From Lepidostoma basale (taxonomy: Eukaryota > Arthropoda > Insecta > Trichoptera > Lepidostomatidae), in the NCBI GenBank assembly GCA_022606425.2, contig JAHDVF020000010.1, positions 1,364,001 through 1,428,000 on the forward strand: a stretch of DNA of 64,000 nt. The letters are read 5' to 3'. The notes beneath the pieces are model-generated. The model was not told the DNA's origin. It did not search any database and worked only from the letters and a program-made list of their open reading frames with translations. A program made the position numbers and the translations under genes. Below are positions 31,965 through 42,099 of the stretch, piece by piece (within the stretch, counting starts at the first letter, position 1; the number at the start of each line of letters is the position of its first letter).

Positions 31965-32815
31965 TATATCAACACCGAGAAAGGACTGAAAATTAATGGC
32001 GTTGTGATAAACAATATAAGATATGCCGACGACACTGTTTTATTAGCTGAAAGTGTCAGCGATCTTCAGGACCTCCTTAATCTTGTTGACGAGTCCGGTG
32101 AAAGATTGGGGCTAACAATAAATATCATCAAAACCAAATGGATGACATTCGGACGGCTTGACTACAGTGGATCAGTATTGCATTTGAACGGCCGTAACGT
32201 TGACAGGGTGGAAAAATTTAAATACCTCGGCAGCATACTAACACAATCTCTTGACCCAGATGTAGAGATAAAATGCAGAATCGAGGCAGCAAGAGCTACG
32301 TTTAATAAAATTAAATCACTCTTCCGCAATGATAACGTAAACTTGAAACTCCACCAGAGAATGATCAAATGCTATGTGTGGTCTGTTTTATTGTACGGGT
32401 GTGAAACTTGGACCCTGAAAGTTAACTCAATGAACAGACTGGAAGCATTTGAAATGTGGCTCCATCGCCGAATGCTCAGAATTTCCTGGACAGACTTGGT
32501 TACCAATACCGAAGTCCTGAGGCGAGCTAGAGTTGACAGGGAATTGTTATCAACTATCAAGGTTCGAAAGATCTCATATCTGGGTCATATACTGCGTGGG
32601 GAAAAGTATCACCTTCTCCAACTGATATTGGAGGGAAAAATTGAGGGACGCCGAGGGTCCGGAAGGAGACAAATGTCCTGGCTGCGAAACGTGAGGGAGT
32701 GGACCGGCATCCGAAGTGTTGAGGAGCTGTTCCGGCGCAGGACAGGGACAGGTTCGCCGAGGTGATTGCCAACGTTGGGGGGACCCGACAGGGCACTTGA
32801 AGAAGAAGATATATG
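31965..32815 (+). mobile_element. L2 LINE, best-preserved copy
   Basis: Enters at EKGLKINGVVINNI just before the catalytic YADD. The coding part is described separately. The 3' end is CGCCAACGTTGGGGGGACC, CGACAGGGCACTTGAAG and GAAGAAGAT. 5'-truncated within the RT core. Confidence 0.9.
32004..32765 (+). pseudogene. Reverse transcriptase C-terminal half (L2)
   Basis: A 253-codon open frame; the first codon is GTG, not a true start. YADDTVLLAE (residues 7-16) is motif C. Then TKWMTFGRL (44-52), KFKYLGSIL (71-79), LLYGCETWTLKVNSMNRLEA (129-148), FEMWLHRRMLRISWTD and ISYLGHILRGEKY (190-202), and a basic tail RRGSGRR. The frame shifts near 32735, before the family's usual end (FAEVIANVGG). Truncated 5', so inactive, but the most intact TE protein here. 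Confidence 0.9.
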
Positions 32816-32969
32816 GTAGGATTCCACGCCTATCTTTACATATTTAAGTTCACTCTACACTAGCGTCATCTATTAAGATTGGGAAACATTAAGCAGAAAA
32901 TCTTTATTAATGTACTGTTATTAACATCGTTAACATATACTTTTTTAAGCTAATATGGAGGTGTACAAT

Positions 32970-33075
32970 AGTGTTTTTTAAACGACCCATATGGAAATGA
33001 AATATGAAACTGGCAAAATGGGTGAAAGCAAAATAAATGCAATAGAAATGATATATCTCAGACGAATGTATTTAC
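32970..33075 (+). mobile_element. Degenerate L1 fragment
   Basis: CGACCCATATGGAAATGAAA, GGGTGAAAGCAAAATAAATG and AATAGAAATGATATATCTCA, then AGACGAATG. Confidence 0.6.
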
Positions 33076-33084
33076 TTTTCGATC

Positions 33085-33205
33085 AAACGAAAATTTGACA
33101 TTTGATATATTATTGTGATATATTATTGAACATAGTTTGACGAAACTACTATCGCGTAAAATAAAATACAATTGTGATACATAAAACAAAGTTATCTAAT
33201 TTAAT
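33085..33205. mobile_element. Fold-A fragment
   Basis: GTTTGACGAAACTACTATCG, then CGTAAAATAAAATACAATTG and TGATACATAAAACAAAGTT. CTGATGATGTCAAC is missing. Confidence 0.6.
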
Positions 33206-33409
33206 ACTTTATAATTATCTATGAATATAATGTAGTAGGGATTATAATTATCTATGGATATTGAAAGTGTAGAAAATGCTGCTGCTTCTCTATGGTATCT
33301 GAAGTAATAAATATGAAAATATGTATGTCACACCATTATTGGCTATAACAGGCGTGCAAGGGGAACAATGGCCTCGCTTTCGCAATGGATCTATAGGAAT
33401 AATTATTGA

Positions 33410-33835
33410 TTTATGTGGCTGGGATCCTCTCATGCGGCACATTTGTGTTTACAAAACATTTCCAGCTCCGCGGAGCAGCCGTGAATGAATGAAACATCCA
33501 TAAAGAGGTGTTAGCACAATAAACCCCATACAAGAGGTGACTCCGCTTTCCACGGAATGGTGTAAAAAATGAAATCCGTTTGAAAGAATCGAGCCCCCTT
33601 TGTTCGGTGGTCAAAGAAGATGAAGCAAAGTAAATATTAGGAATGGAGGCGACCTATTCCGTCCCACGCACGCCCACAACTGCAACAATCGGCCTATACA
33701 GAAAAGTCCATCAATTTATCCCAGCGGCATGTAGTTGCGTGATGAAGAAATTATGGATGTTTGCACACATCTGGAGGAATGTGACACGAATCCATAGAAC
33801 ATCTATTGAAATGTTTAAAATATGACTTGTATTGA
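33410..33835. other. Unique segment
   Basis: About 400 bp of moderate GC with no repeat match; the overlapping frames of 60-67 codons show no domain. Confidence 0.3.
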
Positions 33836-34379
33836 AATAAGAACAATGTTAACCAACACACATTTCGATAGTGTGATCGCAATAGGTTACAAGGTTTGAG
33901 TGACTTATATAACTAGGGCTAGGATTTATATTCTCTAAAAAAGTTAAAAATATTATTATGTGCCAAAATATGCTTTTATATTCTCAATCTTATGTTTACT
34001 TATTGAACGTTAAGGCATTAATTGTCACATTTCTAACATAGAATCTATGTTCCATTTGGATTAGTAGTATTTTACCAATTCTACAATGTAACAAAAACTT
34101 TTCGGGTAACATAAAGTACCAAAGTTTTCAGATAACAAACTGGAGGAGACAGTGATTTTAAGTGAATCGAACGGAATCGGTATTTCATAGGAATTATATT
34201 TTTTTCTAACCCCATACTTCACTAGAAGAAAAAAAACTATGTTTGCTAGAGAAAAAAAAACAAGATTTTATGTGTGACAAACTATTTTTGTATCATACAA
34301 TTACACATTTTATAAATTTTCGGGGGTATGACATAAATTTTAAGAATTATGTTTAGAAGGGAGAACGAACTCTCAAACT

Positions 34380-34570
34380 TGTAAATTGTGCAATCATTGT
34401 TGGCGCCATTCACATGTCCTTCCAGGATGATGGATGATTTTTTTAAATTACTTCCCAGGCGGGATGTAGGTCCCTCACAGCGTATATATTTTCCTGGCTT
34501 TTCCTTGCCTTGTCGTAAAGGAATTTATCACTGGTAGAACGGATATCCACTCGTCGACGATCAACGAAGA
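34380..34570. other. Unique moderate-GC segment beside the minisatellite
   Basis: Non-repetitive, includes TTGGCGCCATTCACATG and ACTCGTCGACGATCAACG. No supported gene. Confidence 0.3.
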
Positions 34571-34586
34571 TGCAAGTCACATGCAT

Positions 34587-34839
34587 ATCACGTGCACATC
34601 ACGTGCACATCACGTGCACATCACGTGCACATCACGTGCACATCACGTGCACATCACGTGCACATCACGTGCACATCACGTGCACATCACGTGCACATCA
34701 CGTGCACATCACGTGCACATCACGTGCACATCACGTGCACATCACGTGCACATCACGTGCACATCACGTGCACATCACGTGCACATCACGTGCACATCAC
34801 GTGCACATCACGTGCACATCACGTGCACATCACGTGCAC
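34587..34839. repeat. Minisatellite: 23 perfect copies of an 11-bp CACGTG unit
   Basis: Unit ATCACGTGCAC repeats 23 times without one mismatch (253 bp). One imperfect unit precedes it (34576-34586) and one follows. Every unit holds the CACGTG E-box palindrome, so 23 sites are spaced 11 bp, close to one helical turn. The unit alternates pyrimidine and purine except at the TC step, so it is Z-DNA prone. All three plus frames are open because the unit has no plus-strand stop; the predicted HITCTSRAHHV repeats are an artefact of this. Confidence 0.97.
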
Positions 34840-34844
34840 ATCTC

Positions 34845-35020
34845 GTGCGCATGCGCCTAACGTGTACAACTCGTGCGCATGCGCCTCACGTGCACAACTC
34901 GTGCGCATGCGCATCTTGTGTACAAGTAGTGCGCATGCGCGTTACTGCAAAGCTAGTGCGCATGCACGTCACGTGCACAACTCGTGCACATGCGCGTCAC
35001 TGCAAAACTAGTGCGCGTTC
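34845..35020. repeat. Degenerate 28-bp tandem array with GCGCATGCGC palindromes
   Basis: GTGCGCATGCGC or a variant starts at 34845, 34873, 34901, 34929, 34956, 34984 and 35011 (spacings 28, 28, 28, 27, 28, 27). The first four keep TGCGCATGCGC, the NRF1/Erect-wing-type site. Between them lie ACGTG(C/T)ACAA(C/G)T blocks that look derived from the adjacent 11-bp unit, so the two arrays probably share an origin. Confidence 0.92.
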
Positions 35021-35244
35021 GAAAAGGAGCCTACATACAATATGGACAAAAATATGCCATTTAATTGCTCTCACCCCGAGAACCTTGAAATATTCTTAAA
35101 TATTCTCTAAACCCTAAAATATACATTTATATTCCTTAATAACTAGGGCTAAAGGAGATATAATATATGGATCTCAAAACCTAAAAAACGTCCTTTTTGA
35201 AAGCGTATCCCAGTAAAAAATATATATCTTTTTATATTAATTCC

Positions 35245-35565
35245 TAACCCTGAGAGACAAGACACTGAGAGATCGCGTGAAGAACACCAGAATAAGAGAG
35301 ATATGTGAGGTTGAGGATATTATAAGATGGAGCAGACAGCGAAAAGGGGACTGGTACGGTCATGTCCAAAGAACGGACACCACTAGACTCCACTATATTG
35401 CACTACATAATCAGCCTCATGGGACTCGTCCTCGTGGAAGACCTCCTAAAAGATGGTATGATAGCTGGGAGTCTGCTTCACAGGAGGAGCAACACTCTGG
35501 ATAGAACACAAACCAAATAGATCTACAACAGGGCAGAAGAAGAAATAGAAGATTTACTAAAGAGA
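35245..35565 (+). mobile_element. L4 LINE C-terminal region
   Basis: LRDRVKNTRIREICEVEDII, RWSRQRKGDWYGHVQRTD, TTRLHYIALHNQPHGTRPRG and RPPKRWYDSWESASQEEQ, then a stop and a GAAGAAGAA tail. 5'-truncated. Confidence 0.85.
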
Positions 35566-35851
35566 CGTAACCTTATATTTTTACTTATTGCTAACCACCG
35601 TCATATGATTAATTGATTTTTTATGTGTGGTTGTATTTAAAAAAAATACGAGTAGGTAGGTCACCCTTTGTCTAATTCGATGCACTATTTTAAGTTAGGA
35701 ACCTGTTTGGATGGCAACCCAAAATATGCGTAAAACATTATTGTAATATTAGAGTACAATGTGTCTGAATTGAGATGATGAATTAGTGGATTAAGCGAGC
35801 ACAAAGGTGAGCAAATACTTCTGGTTGAATGCACACGAGGCATTGCACATT

Positions 35852-36712
35852 AGGGTGGGCCGAAAAAAACTCATTATTTTTTTCAAAGTTGTAATAGCGC
35901 GGAAAAGTTGCGAATTAGGAAGACCAACCAGTGAATTTTTTTTTTTATCAAAATCGGTTGACATCTTCCGGTCGCGCACGGGCCCTAAGCTTTTACAAAA
36001 TATGGAAAAACGTCATGAAAAAATTGTTGATTTAATCACTCCATAATAAAATACTATGTTCTTATGTTCTAAAATAAAATAACTTGAGCTATTACGTTAA
36101 AATAAAAGTAAATTAAAGACTGTAAAAAAATACATAAAAATGTGAAATTTTCAATATTTTGCGCGACCGAAATATATCAACTGATCTAAACCTAATTAAA
36201 CCACAATGTTTTTAGGCTCTAGTCGAAAACGTTTTAACTAAAAAAAAATGATGGTAATAAAATTATATGTTAATGATGTAAATGGAACCAGAAATAGAGG
36301 AAGACCGAGGAAAACGTGGCATGATCAAATAAATCAAATATTGAATGTCGGCCATGTGAGGAGTCAGAGAAATCGACGCGCGTGCATGACACCATGTATG
36401 AATGTTGAGGAAGCGAGAGAAATATGTCAGGAAAGAAAAGTGTGGCAGTCCATTTTTTCTGCCTACCCCTTCGGGGAGACGGCGTGATGGTTAGTTACTT
36501 TAATCAAAACTATTACAAAAACAGCTAAAATAAAAATAATTGCAATAATGACGTTTTTCCATATTTTGTAAAAGTTTAGGGTCTGTGCGCGACCGGAAGA
36601 TGTCAACCGATTTTGATAAAAAAAAAATTCACTTGTTTGTCTTCCTAATTCGCAACTTTTCCGCGCTATTATAACTTTGAAAAAAAAATAATGAGTTTTT
36701 TCGGCCCACCGT
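35852..36712. mobile_element. DNA element with ~165-bp terminal inverted repeats
   Basis: Left end AGGGTGGGCCGAAAAAAACT; right end inverted ACGGTGGGCCGAAAAAACTC. The arms (35852-36015 and 36550-36712) match for about 165 bp with few differences, including GCGCGGAAAAGTTGCGAATT and GGTTGACATCTTCCGGTCGC. A perfect 10-bp duplication ATTGCACATT lies at 35842-35851 and 36713-36722. No transposase; the centre holds an L1 fragment. Superfamily uncertain (hAT or P-like duplication length). Confidence 0.9.
36240..36505 (+). mobile_element. L1 3' end nested in the inverted-repeat element
   Basis: A 79-codon frame: VNDVNGTRNRGRPRKTWHDQ, INQILNVGHV, RNRRACMTPCMNVEEAREIC and SAYPFGETA, the L1 C-terminus with its normal stop. 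Tail GGTTAGTTAC. Confidence 0.85.
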
Positions 36713-36719
36713 ATTGCAC

Positions 36720-37020
36720 ATTCGTATCGCGCCATAGTCCGCCATAGGTCGCGAGCGCATTTATGATAATATTATTTAAAACCGGGCTAAATCCTTCCAT
36801 TAATCACTATTATCTATGAAATGGAGCATAAAAACACACATCATTTGTCAGCTTTGGGCTTTAATATTTTATACCGCGCTGGCTGCCTAATGCCGGCTGA
36901 CTGCTGGACATGGACCGGTGCTATTTGTCACTATGGATACCCATTCTATCACTAACACCATCGCACGGGAGCTTAGCATTTTCATTAATGTTTTATTAAT
37001 CGCAAATCTACGTAATAATC
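36720..37020. other. Unique island
   Basis: Non-repetitive, GC-rich in the middle, with several TTAATG/ATTAAT motifs (homeodomain-like core) toward both ends. No ORF. Confidence 0.3.
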
Positions 37021-37024
37021 TAGA

Positions 37025-37710
37025 TAATGATTTTCGAAAAAGAAGAAAACATGACAGACACATTAGTGTGAATGGTGAAAATCTCTAACAAGTGGATGAA
37101 ATTGTATATTTAGGAAATTTGTTTACAAAGGATGCGAGAGTGGAGAAGGATATAAAAAGAAGGGTTAGGGCAGGCAACAGAGTAAATGGTGCACTTAAAG
37201 TTGTCATCGCAAATAAAAGCTTATCCAAAAAAGCTAAGATGGCAGTGCATAATGGTGATCTTGTGCCGGCCCTTATGTATGGAAGTGAAGCAAGGAACTG
37301 GCAAAATAAGGATGAAAGTAGAATAAATGTAGTAGAAATGAGATCTCTAAGATGGTAAATCTGTATATGATAGAGTGTCAAATGCAAGTATAAGAAGTGA
37401 ATGCGGTGCGAATGAAAGTGTTATGAACAAAATAACGAAAGTGTCGTTAAGATGGTTTAGACATATGTTAAGAATGAGTTAAGAGAGAATGGTGAAGAAG
37501 GTATATGTAAACGACGTGGACGGAGCTAGAAATAGAGGAAGACCGAAGAAAACGTGGCACGATCAAATAAATCAAATATTGAATATCGGTCACGCGAGGA
37601 GTCGGAAAAATCGACGTGCGTGCATGACAAGATGTATGAATGTAGAGAAAGTGAGAGAAGTATGTTAGGACAGAACAGTGTGGCATGATGGTTAGCTAGT
37701 TAGTTAGTTT
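37025..37710 (+). mobile_element. L1 LINE, 3' half with tail
   Basis: VYLGNLFTKDARVEKDIKRR, VRAGNRVNGALKVVIANKS, PALMYGSEARNW and NVVEMRSLRW, then frame breaks through RNRGRPKKTWHDQINQI and CMTRCMNVEKVREVC. Ends GATGGTTAGCTAGTTAGTTA. Confidence 0.9.
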
Positions 37711-37779
37711 AAATCTACGTACGTACGTTAACCATAAGAGCAATATTTCCTTTACACTGGCCATCACTTTGTGTACCAA

Positions 37780-38440
37780 TAAATGTGACCTTGTGAAAAA
37801 CGTGTCAATGTCTAAAGTTATAATTCGTCATACAGTTATAAATTTATGACGGATTGTGACATAATTGCGAAAGGTAAGAAATTAAAACAAGTTACAGAAA
37901 TTATTTATTTGGGAAACATGTTTACAGGGGTTGGAGCTGGAAACAAAATAAATGGTGCACTCAAAGTCATTACCGCAAATAGAAATATATCGACTTAAGC
38001 AATAATATGTATGGAAGTGAAGCTTGGAGTTGGTAGAAAAAGGATAAACGCCATAGAAATGAGGTCACTGAGAATAGTGGGCGAAAAAAAAATGTACGAT
38101 AGAATATCTAATGATGAAATAAGAAAGGAATATAAGGCGGATGAATACGTGATGATTAAATTTTATAAGGGGTCACTAAGATGGTGTGGACATATAGAAC
38201 GAATGGATACAAGTATTGTGAATGGAAAAATAAGTCGAGGAAATGACATGACCAAATTAATCAAGTACTGAAAGGGTCCATTTTCGAAGTAGGAACAATC
38301 GACGAGCCTGCATGTCACGATGTCTGAATGTAGACGAAGCGCGAGAGTTATATCACGATAGAAAATTTGGCGGTCCATCATCTCTGCCAACCTCCCCGGA
38401 GAAACGGCGTGATGGTTAGATACTCGTAGTTAATTACTTA
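37780..38440 (+). mobile_element. L1 LINE fragment with TACTCGTA in the tail
   Basis: TNKCDLVKNVSMSK-like start, GNMFTGVGAGNKINGALKVI, RINAIEMRSLRIVG, YDRISNDEIRKEYKADE, RWCGHIERMD. Tail GGCGTGATGGTTAGATACTC, GTAGTTAATT: a TACTCGTA (38421-38428) interrupts the usual TTAG run. Confidence 0.85.
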
Positions 38441-38689
38441 GTCACTTTGTGTTGTGTATTCATAATTATATTAAATTTAAAAAATTACATTGTTTCTTAA
38501 GCAATAATGTAAAATTATATTGAATAATTGAAAAAGGAGCAAGCTTCAAAAAAGACAAAAAAGAGATTTTGATATATTTACCCGTATAAAAAGCTTTTGT
38601 AAAACTTATTGTAGAACCGTGCAAATAACGAATAAAAAACTTTTCATGGAGGAATAAAAAAATCAGTAGTTCATCAAACGGATCACGTT

Positions 38690-39060
38690 GAATGCGCATT
38701 TTTCAGCACAATAACTTCATTTGTGTTATTCGATATATTTATAAAGAACAGTCCGCGAACACAAAACTCCAAATACAGCATTGTGCAAGAACGTCGCCCG
38801 TTGCTGACAAAGGGTTTATCGGCAGATCTCCGGTGGGATTTCCTTTCTTAACTCTAAACCGGAATCAGTGTAACCTTTTGATGGATCATTCACCGAGACG
38901 ATTGAATTGGCCAGAATGAGGCTAGAGCCATCACGCCCGTTTCTTTATAAGCCCTGAATAAATAATAGAACGGGGGCATTGTTCCTCGAGCACTCGCGGC
39001 CCGCGGGCCGTGTCTAGGGAGGGGCCCGCTACGTTCTCGATGAGAAACTCACGAAAGAGA
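38690..39060. other. Unique GC-richer segment
   Basis: Non-repetitive, with GCGGCCCGCGGGCCG near 38997 (short GC palindrome). A 75-codon frame shows no domain. Confidence 0.3.
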
Positions 39061-39169
39061 ACTTTCTCGATAAATCGAGAGAATCCTTAAAATTACACTT
39101 TAAAGGCAGATTAAAATCTTAAAAATAAATGGCAATAGATTAAACAATGTAAAAATAAATAAAATATAA

Positions 39170-39375
39170 AACGCTGTTTATGGTATCACAATATTTTATT
39201 TTTCGTGACAGCTGATTCGTCAGCCGATGTTAACATCATCGAGTGTTACATTTTTTTTTTAAACTTAAAGTTAAGTTGAAAAATTATTGTAACACCTGAT
39301 GACGTCAACATACTCGTAGGTTGACGAAACGAATAATGTTGAAGTATCATAGTGTTGCGGCCAAAACAATGGGTT
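39170..39375. mobile_element. Fold-A fold-back element with TACTCGTA in a stem-loop
   Basis: Left arm (minus sense) carries GATGATGTTAACATCGGC, then TGACGAATCAGCTGTCACG. The right arm has CTGATGA (39296-39302), GTCAAC, then loop ATACTCGTAG where other copies have ATAG, GTTGAC and GAAAC. The right flank GTATCATAGTGTTGCGGCC ends the family block. Confidence 0.75.
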
Positions 39376-39399
39376 TTTTAAAAACATAAATTTAGATAA

Positions 39400-39895
39400 C
39401 ATAAATTTTTGAAATTCCGCCAGAGAATGATCAAATTTTATGTGTGGTCTATTTTACTGTATGAATGTGAAACGTTGACCTTTAAAGTCAACTCAATGAA
39501 TAGACTGGAAGCATTTGAAATGTGGCTCTATCGCCGAATGCTCAAAATTCTCTGGACAGACATGGTTACCAATTCCGAAGTCCTGAGGCGAGCTGTTATC
39601 AACTATCAACTGATATTGGAGGGGAAAATTGAGGGACGTCAAAGGCCCGCTAAGAGACAGGTGTCCTGGCTGCGAAACGCGAGGGAGTGGATCGGCATCC
39701 CATCGCCATCCCAACGCCATCCCCATCGGCGCCCTTGAAGTGAATCTCTCACAAAAATGGCGCTATATAAATCATCACCATCATCATCATCCGAAGTGTG
39801 GAGAAGTTGTTCCGAGCGACGCAAGACAGGGACAGGTTTGCCAAGGTGATCGCCAACGTTGGGGGTACCCGACAGGGCACTTGAAGAAGAATAAG
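39400..39895 (+). mobile_element. L2 LINE fragment, split by a tiny C1 insertion
   Basis: FRQRMIKFYVWSILLYECET, LTFKVNSMNRLEAFEMWLYR and RRMLKILWTDMVTNSEVLRR, then a deletion removing the YLGHILRGE block, LILEGKIEGRQRPAKR, EWIGI, the insertion, then SEVWRSCSER-like sequence, CGCCAACGTTGGGGG and a GAAGAATAAG tail. Confidence 0.9.
39701..39792 (+). mobile_element. 92-bp C1 LINE 3' end inserted in L2
   Basis: Contains GCGCCCTTGAAGTGAATCTC, AAAATGGCGCTATATAAATC and an (ATC)n tail: the 3' terminus of a C1-like LINE. CATCC occurs at the left join (39696-39700) and at the right end (39788-39792); the uninterrupted L2 at 32710 reads GGCATCCGAAG. Confidence 0.85.
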
Positions 39896-40049
39896 AAACC
39901 ATTAACAAAATGTAATGTTTATTTTGTAAATTAAATTTCCTGCGTCACACTTTTCAAATATTGTTTAAATTATATTTAATAAACGCGTTCCTCGATCCCA
40001 ATTATTATTGTGAAGTTTTACATAATTGTTAAAAAAAATAGACAACTAA

Positions 40050-40270
40050 GCATGTAGAAAGCATGTTTCTATGATCGTGCTTTCAGCGTTGCGGGTCCGT
40101 TGGCGTGGAATAGCCTCCATGTTAGTATTAAGTATGAAGATAGTGACGTTAAATTTAAGAAACATCTGAAGACTGCACTGTTCGGTCAGTCATTTCCTAG
40201 TGCGCCCTTGGAGTAATTGATTTTACAAAACGGCGCACTTAAAATACAAATCATCATAATAATAAATAAA
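40050..40270 (+). mobile_element. C1 CR1-like LINE C-terminus and tail
   Basis: FYDRAFSVAGPLAWNSLHVS, IKYEDSDVKFKKHLKTALFG and QSFPSAPLE, then CGGCGCACTTAAAATAC and AATAATAAATAAATAA. Retains PLAWNS, which is lost in 8895-9180. Confidence 0.85.
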
Positions 40271-40372
40271 TAAATTATATAATTTTCTATAACAATCGTT
40301 AACAATGAATTTGGTTATTTGAAATTTAATGGTAGAAGTTCATTGAAAGTAATGAAAATAAATAAGAATTGT

Positions 40373-40547
40373 TAAAAATCTTTTTAAAATGTATATTTGT
40401 TAAAATCCACATATGTTTGTGTCTTCGACCAGTTTCAGTATCTCGCTGTCATCTTCTGGTGAGAAGATGGCAGCGAGCCGCCGAAACCGGTCGTAGGCAC
40501 AAACATTAGCAGATTTGAACTAAAAATACATTTTAAAAAGATTTTTT
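40373..40547. mobile_element. Fold-C palindrome, best copy
   Basis: Arms CTTTTTAAAATGTAT... and ...ATACATTTTAAAAAG mirror each other around a GGTG centre (40458-40461). Right arm core: AGAAGAT (40462-40468), GGC...GCC stem, GAAA (40483-40486), palindromic ACCGGT, C (40492). The left arm carries the same core on the minus strand (GACCAGTTTCAGTATCTCGC). Confidence 0.8.
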
Positions 40548-40844
40548 TACAAAAAAAAATATTATCATTAATTATCAACACACTTGGAAAAATAATTTAA
40601 CATTAAACTTGATGGTTTTTTCTCCAAAATTCTCTCGAATGGGTTCTCATTGTGTTTTCTCCGCCCAACACTAGAAACTATAAGAACCCTTCTTGGTCAC
40701 AATAGCTGACAAGGAGTGACAGTAGCAGACCCCTTTTAGAACCCGTCCGTCCCGCCGCGCCGGTTGAATGGAAGCGAAAAGTAAAAAATATATAAATAGA
40801 ATAAGTAGGCAAAACAATTTTATTAATTTATTCAATAGTAATAC

Positions 40845-41110
40845 CAAAGAGCCATGTTAGGAATAAGCCCAAGAGACAGAGTCAGAAACGATACGGTGAG
40901 AGAAAAAACAAAGGTCACTGACATCATCCACCGGGTGGCGAATGGACAAGAAGACTACTGACTTGGAGGCAAAAAGAAGTGCAGGGCGACCGCAACTACG
41001 GTGGAATGATGATCTGAACAGACACGTCGGAATAACCTGGATGCAGTCTGCACATGACAGAGTCACATGAAAGCGAATAGAGGAGGCCTAGACTCTGCAC
41101 TGTGCCACCG
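40845..41110 (+). mobile_element. L3 LINE C-terminal fragment
   Basis: MLGISPRDRVRNDTVREKTK-like reading, TDIIHRVANGQ, RSAGRPQLRWNDDLNRHV, GITWMQSAHDRVT. Same order as 60400-60745. Confidence 0.8.
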
Positions 41111-41204
41111 AGCAAAAACTGTAAGTATTATTTTGACACTGTGATTTATAATGTTCACGAAACAATATTTAAAAAATATAACACTGTTAAAATATTTTTT
41201 ATGT

Positions 41205-41450
41205 CAAAGAATATATGAAAATTCATGGGATTCCAACACTGGATTGGCCCGGAAATATCCTCCTATCGAGAACTTGTGGCATAAAATGGCAATTGAAATA
41301 AATAAACTGAAGCCCCCGTCAAAGGAAAACCTTAAAAACTTTATCGAAAAAGTGTGATTGAAAAATTTATCCAAGACTACATACATAATTTGGTGAAATC
41401 CATGCCTAAACGTATTGAAGCAGTTATTTAAAAAAAATGAGGAACAACAA
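41205..41450 (+). pseudogene. Tc1/mariner-type transposase, C-terminal remnant
   Basis: TGLARKYPPIENLWHKMAIE, INKLKPPSKENLKNFIEKV, then after stops FIQDYIHNLVKSMPKRIEAV. PIENLW is the hallmark around the third catalytic acid (E) of DD34E Tc1-like transposases, and VxSMPxRIxAVI is their usual C-terminal motif. First two aspartates and the DNA-binding domain are absent; TIRs not found. Confidence 0.75.
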
Positions 41451-41744
41451 ATTACTGATTTTGTTGGTTTTTGATAATTGTTAGTGATATATACCTATGT
41501 AATTTTATTTGAAATAAATATGTGTTTATTTAAATTATGTGAGCATTTTTAATTTTTGTGACAAAAAATCGAAAATCTACAAATTAACTAAAAAATTAAG
41601 GAAAAAATTTTTTTGATCCCTAAGAAGGCACTTTTCTTGCAGATCATCTTTAAACAGTGTTGCTTAATAATTTGGAGTGAAAAGCTATCAAGGAATCACA
41701 AAAAATAATTATACAATTACAAAAAACCGATATTTTCAGTGTGA

Positions 41745-42095
41745 AAAGATTTCTGTGCTCGCTACTGTATACTCGTATAGAGCGGAAGAAAATATTATGG
41801 AAAAATCACTGCGCTGGATTGAAAACTTGGAACGCTTGGATGAAGAAAAAAAGGTTAAGAAAGTATTCATAAACGATGTGAATGGAGTACGCAGTCGAGG
41901 GAAATCATGGAATAACCAAATTAATCAAATTTTAAAGCTCGATCATGTTAGAAATCGGAAGAATCGACGTCCGTATATGACTCGCTGTATGAAAGTGTAT
42001 GAAACTAGAGAGGTATGTCTAGAAAGAATAGTGTAGCGGTCCATTCTCTCTGCCAATCCTTCAGGGGAAATGGCGTGACGGTTTGTTGTTTTTGT
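41745..42095 (+). mobile_element. L1 3' end with TTG-type tail
   Basis: SLRWIENLERLDEEKKVKKV, FINDVNGVRSRGKSW, NNQINQILKLDHVRNRKNRR, MTRCMKVYETREVCLERIV. Ends GGCGTGACGGTTTGTTG. TACTCGTA at 41770-41777 interrupts TGTAGAGCG of the related copy at 30838. Confidence 0.85.
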
Positions 42096-42099
42096 TGTA

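Noticed and set aside
34587..35020. CRISPR array
   Set aside because: Units are 11 or 28 bp with no unique spacers, in a eukaryotic context with no cas genes.
34570..35099. Three overlapping plus-strand ORFs of 96-172 codons
   Set aside because: They are translations of the 11-bp minisatellite; the unit has no plus-strand stop in any phase and 11 is not a multiple of 3, so all frames read the same HITCTSRAHHV repeat.
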